DNA of 64,000 nucleotides from Rhodococcus sp. SBT000017 (GTDB lineage Bacteria > Actinomycetota > Actinomycetes > Mycobacteriales > Mycobacteriaceae): assembly GCF_003688915.1 (NCBI RefSeq), contig NZ_REFU01000001.1, forward strand, positions 1,488,001 through 1,552,000. Direction: 5' to 3'. A program made the translations under genes and the position numbers. Under the pieces are notes generated by a model. It did no database searches and had not been told where the DNA came from. It was given only the letters and a program-made list of their open reading frames with translations. Below are positions 57,690-64,000 of the stretch, piece after piece (the first letter of the stretch is position 1; every line of letters starts with the position of its first letter).

Positions 57690-58988
57690 GTGAGCAATTG
57701 GACAGCCCCCGCCGCCGTCGCACCCGTTGACGCGACAGTCACTCTGCCCGGATCGAAATCGATCACCAATCGCGCACTGATCATCGCCTCGCTCGCCACC
57801 GGCTCGTCGACGATCACCGGTGCCCTGCGCAGCCGTGACACCGATCTCATGATCGACGCCCTGGCAACCTTGGGAATCGAGATCATCGCCGCGGACGACG
57901 ACAGGACGTCGTTGCGCGTGACTCCGGCACCGCTGCACGGAGGAGCCGTGGAGTGCGGTCTGGCGGGTACCGTCATGCGCTTCGTGCCGCCCCTGGCTGC
58001 CCTTGCCGCAGGCGAGGTGTCGTTCGACGGCGACGAGCAGGCACGTATCCGTCCACTCGACACCATTCTCGACGCTCTGCGCGCGGTGGGGGCCGAGATC
58101 GACGGCAGCGCGCTGCCGTTCACGATGCGCGGCACCGGTTCGCTGCGCGGCGGGTCGGTCGACATCGACGCCTCGGGGTCCTCACAGTTCGTCTCGGGTC
58201 TGATGCTCTCCGCGGCGGCATTCGACGAGGGAATCGAAATCCACCACACCGGCAAGCCCGTTCCGTCCATGCCGCACATCGACATGACAGTGGACATGTT
58301 GCGGCGTGCGGGCGTCCGAGTCGATACCCCCGAGTCCGGCGGCGACGCGAACACCTGGCGGGTGCACCCCGGGCCGGTCGCGCCGATCGAGTGGAGCATC
58401 GAGCCGGACCTGTCCAACGCCACCCCTTTCCTCGCTGCAGCGGTGGTGACGAAAGGCAGAGTGCGCGTGCCGAATTGGCCCGAATCGACCACCCAGCCCG
58501 GCGATGTCTTCCGCGAGATACTCACCCGGATGGGCGCTCGCGTCGACCTGACCGCAGGCATCTTGACCGTCGAGGGCCCCGATACGTTGCGCGGCATCGA
58601 CTTCGATCTCCACGACGTCGGCGAATTGACCCCGACGGTCGCGGCGCTCGCCGCACTGGCCGAGGGGCCGTCGATTCTGCGTGGCATCGCCCACCTGCGT
58701 GGCCACGAGACCGACCGACTCGCCGCACTGACAACCGAGATCGTTCGACTCGGCGGACGCGCAGTCGAGACCGACGACGGCATCCGCATCGATCCGGCAC
58801 CGCTGCACGCAGGCGTCTGGCATTCCTACGCAGACCACCGGATGGCCACCGCAGGCGCGATCGTCGGACTGCGGGTACCCGGGGTCGAGGTGGACGACAT
58901 CGGCACCACCGCCAAGACGCTCCCCGGTTTCGAGATGCTGTGGGACGCAATGCTGTCCGCATCGACACCGAGCGGGGTCGGCTCCTGA
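57690..58988 (+). CDS. aroA: 3-phosphoshikimate 1-carboxyvinyltransferase AroA
   Basis: This 432-residue enzyme joins shikimate-3-phosphate with phosphoenolpyruvate to give EPSP in aromatic amino acid synthesis. Family marks: [12 protein letters not shown] (20-31), [10 protein letters not shown] with the PEP-binding Arg, and HRMATAG (about 385). GTG 57690 aligns with the family N-terminus; ATG 57672 would add six residues. It overlaps the rsgA region in another frame, and its TGA at 58986 overlaps a possible CTG start of rsgA. Confidence 0.92.
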   Translation: MSNWTAPAAVAPVDATVTLPGSKSITNRALIIASLATGSSTITGALRSRDTDLMIDALATLGIEIIAADDDRTSLRVTPAPLHGGAVECGLAGTVMRFVPPLAALAAGEVSFDGDEQARIRPLDTILDALRAVGAEIDGSALPFTMRGTGSLRGGSVDIDASGSSQFVSGLMLSAAAFDEGIEIHHTGKPVPSMPHIDMTVDMLRRAGVRVDTPESGGDANTWRVHPGPVAPIEWSIEPDLSNATPFLAAAVVTKGRVRVPNWPESTTQPGDVFREILTRMGARVDLTAGILTVEGPDTLRGIDFDLHDVGELTPTVAALAALAEGPSILRGIAHLRGHETDRLAALTTEIVRLGGRAVETDDGIRIDPAPLHAGVWHSYADHRMATAGAIVGLRVPGVEVDDIGTTAKTLPGFEMLWDAMLSASTPSGVGS

Positions 58989-59974
58989 CCGCGCGCCGGT
59001 ACGACGAGTCCGACGTTCGGATCCGACCGGGCAAGAGTTCGCGTCCACGAACCAAGACTCGACCCGAACACAACGACGCCGAAGCAGGCATGGTGGTGTC
59101 CGTCGACCGCGGCCGATGGGGTTGTGTGCTCGACGGTGACCCGGCACGGCCGGTCGTGACGATGCGTGCCCGCGAGCTGGGCCGAACTCCGATCGTGGTG
59201 GGAGACGAGGTCGGAATCGTCGGAGATCTGTCCGGCAAGGTCGACACCCTGGCCCGAATAGTGCGCGTGGCCGAGCGGCGGACGGTGTTGCGTCGCACCG
59301 CAGACGACACCGACCCGTTCGAACGTGTGGTGGTGGCCAACGCCGACCGGCTACTCATCGTCGCGGCGCTCGCAGACCCTCCTCCTCGCACCGGCTTCGT
59401 CGAGCGAGCACTCGTGGCCGCGTACGTCGGCGGACTCGAACCCGTTCTGTGCCTGACCAAGAGCGATCTCGCCGCCCCCGAGGAATTCACTGCGGCCTTC
59501 GCCGATCTGGACGTCCCGGTGGTGCTGGCCGGCCAATCCGAGGACCTCACGGAGCTGACCGCGATGCTGACGAACTCGGTGACCGCGCTGATCGGTCACT
59601 CGGGCGTCGGAAAGTCCACGCTCGTCAACCGGCTGGTGCCCGACGCCTATCGCGCCACCGGGGTGGTCTCGGGCGTCGGCAAGGGCCGTCACACCTCGAC
59701 GCAGTCGGTGGCGCTACCGCTGCCCGGCGGCGGCTGGGTGGTCGACACTCCCGGTATCCGGTCGTTCGGACTGGCACACATCTCCCCCGAGAACGTCGTC
59801 GCAGCGTTCTCCGATCTGGCCGACACGATCGAGAACTGTCCCCGAGGATGCACCCACCTCGGCCCACCGGCAGATCCCGAGTGCGCTCTCGACGCACTCA
59901 CTTCGGACGCCGGTCGACGTGTCGCGGCCGTGCGCCTGCTCCTCGAAGCCGTTCGAACGAACGAAGCCTGGTAG
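58940..59974 (+). CDS. rsgA: Ribosome small subunit-dependent GTPase A
   Basis: This 344-residue (as given) circularly permuted GTPase matures the 30S subunit. In order: an OB-fold N-terminus, G4 TKSD, G1 GHSGVGKST, switch I with GKGRHTST, and G3 [10 protein letters not shown] zinc-binding [10 protein letters not shown]...PEC motif lies near the end. GTG 58940 is the first standard start, but it overlaps aroA by 49 bases. CTG 58985, which overlaps the aroA stop as CTGA, aligns better with the mycobacterial N-terminus (YDESDV five residues after the start) and gives 329 residues. Confidence 0.9.
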   Translation: MGRNAVRIDTERGRLLTARRYDESDVRIRPGKSSRPRTKTRPEHNDAEAGMVVSVDRGRWGCVLDGDPARPVVTMRARELGRTPIVVGDEVGIVGDLSGKVDTLARIVRVAERRTVLRRTADDTDPFERVVVANADRLLIVAALADPPPRTGFVERALVAAYVGGLEPVLCLTKSDLAAPEEFTAAFADLDVPVVLAGQSEDLTELTAMLTNSVTALIGHSGVGKSTLVNRLVPDAYRATGVVSGVGKGRHTSTQSVALPLPGGGWVVDTPGIRSFGLAHISPENVVAAFSDLADTIENCPRGCTHLGPPADPECALDALTSDAGRRVAAVRLLLEAVRTNEAW

Positions 59975-60010
59975 CAACGGACTCCGGTCGGAATCGGTTG
60001 CCACCAGGCT
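59965..60010. terminator. Bidirectional terminator between rsgA and desaturase gene
   Basis: AGCCTGGTAGCAAC and its near complement (one A-C mismatch in 14) form a long stem around an 18-base loop. It lies across the rsgA stop codon and before the desaturase stop codon. Confidence 0.6.
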
Positions 60011-60027
60011 CGAACTCGGTGGAGAGC

Positions 60028-61278
60028 TTACGCGGCCCTACCGACCAGCCTACGAATTCCCTTGCGCTTCTTCGTCTCTGCGATGGCGGTGCGCAGACCA
60101 CGACGCTTGCCGGTCTCTGGATCGACGGTGAACAGGCCTGCCGGCGCGTCGGCCCACTTGCGCTCGGACGCGGTCTCGGGAGCGTCGTCGCTGGTCGCCT
60201 TCAAGTACTTGTTCGGCAGCGACAGCTTGGCGATGGTTCGCCAGGACAAGAAGTACTGGTGAACGATCGAACCGGTCGTGTACGGCAGGTCGTACTTCTC
60301 CGCCAGTTCCAGCACTCGCACCTTGATCTCCCGCAGGCGGTTGCTGGGGAGGTCGGGGAACAGGTGATGCTCGATCTGGTAGCACAGATTGCCGCTCATG
60401 AACTCCATGACGGGACCTGCATTGAAGTTCGCGCTGCCGAGCATCTGACGCAGGTACCACTGTCCCTGAGTCTCGCCCTCCATGTCGGACTTGGTGAACT
60501 TCTCCGCACCGTCCGGGAAGTGGCCGCAGAAGATGACGGTGTTGGTCCACACGTTGCGCATCATGTTGGCGACGATGTTCGCCGTCAACGTGCTCTTCCA
60601 GGCGGGACCGGTCAGCAACGGATGCAGGATGTAGTCCTTGCCGATCTGCTTGCCGACCTTCTCGAGCACCTCGCGCCGCTTCTGCTCGAATTCCTCACGC
60701 GGCACTCGGCCCTTGGCGACCTTGCCCAGTTCGAGGTGCTGAAGCGCCACTCCGTACTCGAAGAACAGCTGCAGCAACAGGTTGTAGACGGGGTTGCCGA
60801 TATTGAAGGGCTTCCACCGCTGATCGCGGGTGACGCGCAGCAGACCGTAGCCGACGTCGTCGTCCATGCCGAGCACGTTGGTGTACTTGTGGTGGATGTA
60901 GTTGTGCGTCTGCTTCCAGTGAGCCGACGGCCCCGTGTTGTCCCACTCCCACGACGTGGAGTGGATCTCCGGGTCGTTCATCCAGTCCCACTGGCCGTGC
61001 ATGACGTTGTGGCCGAGCTCCATGTTCTCGATGATCTTCGCGACCCCGAGCATGGCGGTGCCGACGAGCCACGCCGGACGACGGCGGCTGGCGAAGAGCA
61101 CGGCCCGGCCACCGATGTCGAGAGAGCGCTGCAGGCGGATCGTGTTCTTGACGTACCGGGCGTCGCGTTCACCGCGGGACGCTTCGATGTCACGCCGGAT
61201 GGAGTCGAGCTCGTGGCCCAACGCCTCGATGTCGGCATCGGTCAGATGCGCGTATTCTTTGACGTCCGTAATCGCCAT
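60028..61278 (-). CDS. desA3: Acyl-CoA desaturase DesA3-like (membrane)
   Basis: This 416-residue membrane di-iron enzyme introduces a Delta-9 double bond into stearoyl-CoA. Histidine motifs: GHNVMHGQWD (about 98-107), HNYIHHKYTN (about 134-143) and QIEHHLFP (about 303-310). Hydrophobic segments flank them. AGGAGG precedes ATG 61278; the frame is open to 61308. Electrons would come from the reductase at 62811. Upstream, two copies of TACG-N4-CGTA-type sites lie 66-94 bases before the start. M. tuberculosis Rv3229c is the counterpart. Confidence 0.92.
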   Translation of the reverse strand: MAITDVKEYAHLTDADIEALGHELDSIRRDIEASRGERDARYVKNTIRLQRSLDIGGRAVLFASRRRPAWLVGTAMLGVAKIIENMELGHNVMHGQWDWMNDPEIHSTSWEWDNTGPSAHWKQTHNYIHHKYTNVLGMDDDVGYGLLRVTRDQRWKPFNIGNPVYNLLLQLFFEYGVALQHLELGKVAKGRVPREEFEQKRREVLEKVGKQIGKDYILHPLLTGPAWKSTLTANIVANMMRNVWTNTVIFCGHFPDGAEKFTKSDMEGETQGQWYLRQMLGSANFNAGPVMEFMSGNLCYQIEHHLFPDLPSNRLREIKVRVLELAEKYDLPYTTGSIVHQYFLSWRTIAKLSLPNKYLKATSDDAPETASERKWADAPAGLFTVDPETGKRRGLRTAIAETKKRKGIRRLVGRAA

Positions 61279-61343
61279 GGGAAACAACCTCCTGGCAGTC
61301 GTGAACACACAGCTCGCGTATCAGGCCATGTGCAATTCCGTCA

Positions 61344-61376
61344 CCTACCGTATCGTAACTTACGGTTCCGTAGGTT
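61344..61376. promoter_or_regulatory. Two operator-like palindromes upstream of desaturase 1
   Basis: The second copy, AACTTACGGTTCCGTAGGTT (61357-61376), is almost a perfect palindrome with TACG-GTTC-CGTA at its core (61361-61372). The first, CTACCGTATCGTAAC at 61346-61360, has one mismatch to the core. The same core precedes the neighbouring desaturase and reductase genes. Confidence 0.75.
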
Positions 61377-61400
61377 AGCGGCGGAAATCTGTGTGACGAT

Positions 61401-62702
61401 TCACAATCGAACGCGGTCGCCCGAACGACGAAGAGCCTTGGCCTGACGCTTGGCTTCCTTCTTGGCATTGCGCAAGCTCACGCGCGCCTCCTGCATCGCC
61501 GAACGCAGTCCTCGACGCTGCCCGGTGAGCGGATCGATCCGAAGCGCATGAACAGCAGGCGAATCGCCGACGCGCCATCGCCGCTCCGAGGACGTCTCGG
61601 GAGCGTTGTCGGACGTGGCCCGCAACCACGAGTCGGGCAGCGACAGCTTGTGGATGGTTCGCAGCGCCAGCAGGTACTGCTTGCCGAGCGACCCCGTGGT
61701 GTACGGCAGGTCGTACTTCTCGCACAGAGCGTGCACCTTCTCGGCGATTTCCGAGTACCTGTTGCTCGGCAGATCCGGGAACATGTGGTGCTCGATCTGG
61801 TAGCAGAGGTTGCCGCTCATGAACGCCATGACCGGACCGGCTTCGAAGTTGGCACTGCCCAGCATCTGACGCAGGTACCACTCGGGTCGTGTCTCGGTCT
61901 CGAACTGCCCGATCGTGAACTTCTCTGCCCCGTCGGGGAAATGGCCGCAGAAGATCACCGCGTACGCCCACAGGTTCCGGACGAGGTTGGCCGTCGCGTT
62001 GGCCGTCAACGTGGACTTCCACGCCGGGCCGGACAGTGCCGGGAACAGGACGAAATCCTTGCCGACCTGCTTGGCGATCTTGCGCGCGAAGGCGCGGCTG
62101 GCCGGAGACTTCAGCAGACCCTTCTCGTCCTCGCCGTCCAGCTGCTTCTGCGCGTCGTAGTCGTGCAGCGCGATGCCCCACTCGAAGGTGGTGGCCAGCA
62201 CGATGTTGGCGAGCGGCTGAACGAGGTTGATCGGCTTCCACGGCTCGTCGCGGGTCATCCGCAGGATGCCGAAGCCGATGTCGTCGTCCATGCCGACGAT
62301 GTTGGTGTACGTGTGGTGCGAGTAGTTGTGAGCGCGCTTCCACTGCTCCGACGGTCCGGTCTGATCCCACTCCCACGACGTGGAATGAATTTCCGGGTCG
62401 TTCATCCAGTCCCACTGGCCGTGCATGACGTTGTGGCCGAGCTCCATGTTCTCGATGATCTTGGCGACACTGAGCATCGCCGTGCCTGCGATCCAGGCCG
62501 GCCGATACTTGCTGCCGAGCAGCACCGCGCGGCCACCGAGCTCGAGCAGCCGCTGCAGCCTGATGGTCCGACGGATGTAGGCGGCATCGCGCTCGCCGCG
62601 GCTGTCTTCGACGTCTCGACGAATCGCATCCAGTTCACGACCGAACGCTTCCATGTCCGCTTCGCTGAGATGAGCGAACTCTTTGATGTCGGTGATGGCC
62701 AC
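61401..62702 (-). CDS. Second DesA3-like acyl-CoA desaturase
   Basis: This 433-residue paralogue of the gene beside it has the same histidine motifs: GHNVMHGQWD, HNYSHHTYTN and QIEHHMFP. It has a longer, basic C-terminal tail (about 400-433, Arg/Lys/Ala-rich). It may act on a different chain length or position than its neighbour. GTG 62702 follows GGAGGA; TTG 62714 is an alternative. One TACG-N4-CGTA site lies 55-74 bases before the start. Confidence 0.9.
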   Translation of the reverse strand: MAITDIKEFAHLSEADMEAFGRELDAIRRDVEDSRGERDAAYIRRTIRLQRLLELGGRAVLLGSKYRPAWIAGTAMLSVAKIIENMELGHNVMHGQWDWMNDPEIHSTSWEWDQTGPSEQWKRAHNYSHHTYTNIVGMDDDIGFGILRMTRDEPWKPINLVQPLANIVLATTFEWGIALHDYDAQKQLDGEDEKGLLKSPASRAFARKIAKQVGKDFVLFPALSGPAWKSTLTANATANLVRNLWAYAVIFCGHFPDGAEKFTIGQFETETRPEWYLRQMLGSANFEAGPVMAFMSGNLCYQIEHHMFPDLPSNRYSEIAEKVHALCEKYDLPYTTGSLGKQYLLALRTIHKLSLPDSWLRATSDNAPETSSERRWRVGDSPAVHALRIDPLTGQRRGLRSAMQEARVSLRNAKKEAKRQAKALRRSGDRVRL

Positions 62703-62756
62703 CGGGTCCTCCAACAGTTGAGTGCAGTGCCCGAAATATCGGGTTTCGACGTGGGC

Positions 62757-62776
62757 AACCTACGTAAGCGTAACCG
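62757..62776. promoter_or_regulatory. Operator-like palindrome upstream of desaturase 2
   Basis: AACCTACGTAAGCGTAACCG has core TACG-TAAG-CGTA (62761-62772), matching the sites at the neighbouring genes in core, flanks and distance from the start codon. Confidence 0.75.
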
Positions 62777-62810
62777 AACAGCCTGAGAAGGCAGTGTGCG
62801 AAAAACAGAC

Positions 62811-63926
62811 CTACAATTCCAATGTGCAGTCGCCCGCAGCTGCGGAAATACACGTCTGGACGCGGTCGCCCTCGCTGTGTTCCTTACCGGAACGCAGGTC
62901 GATGACATGTCCTGCCGTCAACGGCACCACACACGTCTGGCAGATACCCATCCGGCAACCGAACGGCATCTGAACGCCGACGTTCTCGCCGGCTTCGAGC
63001 AGACTGGTCGCGCCGTCGACGGTGGTCTTCTTGTCCGACCTGGAGAACGTGACGGTGCCGCCGGCACCGGAGGTGTCGGCGCGCGAGATCTCGAACCGCT
63101 CCAGATGAAGGCTGTCCTCGATTTTCTCGCGCTTCCAGGTCTTCTCGATTTCTTCGAGCAGTGCTGCCGGCCCGCACGCCCAGGTGTCGCGCGTGCGCCA
63201 GTCGGGATAGAGCTCGTCGAGAGAGGCGAGTGCGAACTTGCCGTCCGATCGCGTCAACTGCACGTGCGAGGTGAAGTTGGGATGGGACTTCTCCAGCGCG
63301 GCGATCTCGGCGGCGAACATGACTTCGTCCTCGGTGGGTGCCGAGTGGATGTGCACGGTGTCGGGCATGTCGCCGTGCCGATCCAATGCCCGCAGCATCG
63401 AGATGATCGGCGTGATGCCGCTGCCTGCCGTGACGAACAAGATCTTGTTCGGCGGCGGCACGGGCAGCGCGAAATTGCCCTTCGGGGCGGCCAGCCGAAC
63501 GATGGTTCCCTGTGGCACACCGCCGACGAGGTGCGAGGAGAGGAAGCCTTCCGGCATCGCCTTGACGGTGATGGAGATCAGCTTGTCTTCCCAGTTCGGT
63601 GGGGAGGTCAACGAGTAGGACCGCCAGTGCCATCGCCCGCCGAGGTGCAACCCGATCCCGATGTACTGGCCGGGCCGGTAGTCGAAGTTGAAGCCCCAAC
63701 CCGGCTGGATCACCAGGGTCACCGCCGTGGCGGTTTCCTTCTCCACCCGCACGATGCGGCCGCGGAGTTCGCGTGCCGACCAGAGAGGATTCGCCAGGTG
63801 CAGGTAGTCGTCGGGCAACAAGGGAGTGGTGATGCGGGTGAAGGCACCACGCACCATGTTCAGTCTGGGACGCTTGGGGGCCGATATACCGGCCGCCGGA
63901 GCCTCCAGCCACTTCTTCAGATCCAT
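62811..63926 (-). CDS. Ferredoxin reductase, desaturase electron-transfer partner
   Basis: This 371-residue protein passes electrons from NAD(P)H to the desaturases. Its FAD-binding region reads [14 protein letters not shown] and [13 protein letters not shown] (about 86-112). The NAD-binding part has [14 protein letters not shown]. The C-terminal plant-type [2Fe-2S] domain has CRMGICQTC plus a fourth Cys (DRVQTC). M. tuberculosis Rv3230c partners DesA3 in the same way. ATG 63926 is chosen because GAGGGG lies too close to ATG 63938. A TACG-N4-CGTA site lies 52-69 bases upstream. Confidence 0.92.
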   Translation of the reverse strand: MDLKKWLEAPAAGISAPKRPRLNMVRGAFTRITTPLLPDDYLHLANPLWSARELRGRIVRVEKETATAVTLVIQPGWGFNFDYRPGQYIGIGLHLGGRWHWRSYSLTSPPNWEDKLISITVKAMPEGFLSSHLVGGVPQGTIVRLAAPKGNFALPVPPPNKILFVTAGSGITPIISMLRALDRHGDMPDTVHIHSAPTEDEVMFAAEIAALEKSHPNFTSHVQLTRSDGKFALASLDELYPDWRTRDTWACGPAALLEEIEKTWKREKIEDSLHLERFEISRADTSGAGGTVTFSRSDKKTTVDGATSLLEAGENVGVQMPFGCRMGICQTCVVPLTAGHVIDLRSGKEHSEGDRVQTCISAAAGDCTLEL

Positions 63927-63977
63927 CGGGTGTTCCATCCCCTCGATCGAGATACTGAACCGCTTGCGGTCATCGAG

Positions 63978-63995
63978 GTTACGCTACCGTAGGTT
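63978..63995. promoter_or_regulatory. Operator-like palindrome upstream of the reductase gene
   Basis: GGTTACGCTACCGTAGGTT-type core: TACG-CTAC-CGTA at 63980-63991 with flanks GGT and GGTT. It matches the sites before both desaturase genes. Confidence 0.75.
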
Positions 63996-64000
63996 CGGGT

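Overview
The window is high-GC chromosomal DNA from an actinobacterium of the order Mycobacteriales, most likely a Rhodococcus or close relative. The evidence is lineage-specific genes (whiB7, whiB1, mycoredoxin, AdnAB, PdtaS, the SigH/RshA pair, the tiny ribosomal protein bL37) and a gene order that runs parallel to M. tuberculosis Rv3193c-Rv3230c. That comparison is from memory of the reference genome, not a database search. No phage, insertion sequence, integrase, CRISPR array or rRNA operon was seen. The only tRNA gene is an initiator tRNA-Met near the left edge.

Layout. 1-2530: tail of an unknown gene, a degenerate GyrB-like ATPase, an orphan Imm5-type immunity protein, initiator tRNA-Met, and a resuscitation-promoting factor. 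2571-11408: a conserved actinobacterial block of little-understood proteins (UPF0182 membrane protein, PPA1309 protein, PDZ/Lon-type protease, DUF2342 zincin-like protein, E1-like cyclodehydratase-type protein, AarF kinase). 11443-24053: stress and DNA repair (whiB7 with an attenuator leader, uvrD2, mrx1, nudC, a K+ channel, the adnA-adnB recombination motor). 24119-30906: a two-component system facing an ABC-2 exporter, followed by lipV, an alkyltransferase-like gene, a thioesterase and a fused mobA-moeA gene. 30860-37348: a nitrite assimilation operon narK-nirB-nirD-hemD/OmpR-sirohydrochlorin chelatase. 37491-39524: an MFS exporter with a divergent FadR-type regulator.

39514-44874: the moeZ region, a DUF3152 protease-like protein, TetR, DUF3107 and a ferritin-like protein. 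45213-52177: rhlE, a PQQ-like lipoprotein-type protein, ParA, a DHA2 exporter, a phosphatase, GNAT and a small membrane protein. 52201-55933: a seven-copy minisatellite, a diacylglycerol kinase, whiB1, pdtaS, a biotinyl protein and bL37. 56005-59974: the sigH-rshA redox stress module, ybaK, aroA and rsgA. 60028-63926: two DesA3-type acyl-CoA desaturases and their ferredoxin reductase partner.

Regulation is the most informative layer. Four copies of a TACG-N4-CGTA palindrome lie 50-95 bases upstream of both desaturases and the reductase, suggesting one dedicated fatty-acid regulator. whiB7 has an AT-rich WhiB7-type promoter, a 101-codon upstream ORF and a terminator-like hairpin. sigH and mrx1 both carry GGAAC-N18-GTTG promoters of the SigH/SigR class, and sigH appears to have two starts. 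A perfect 11-bp stem masks the ribosome binding site of rhlE, which seems to start at CTG.

Compared with M. tuberculosis, the order is interrupted by three insertions: two-component system plus ABC exporter, thioesterase/Mo-cofactor/nitrite/MFS genes, and a DHA2 exporter.
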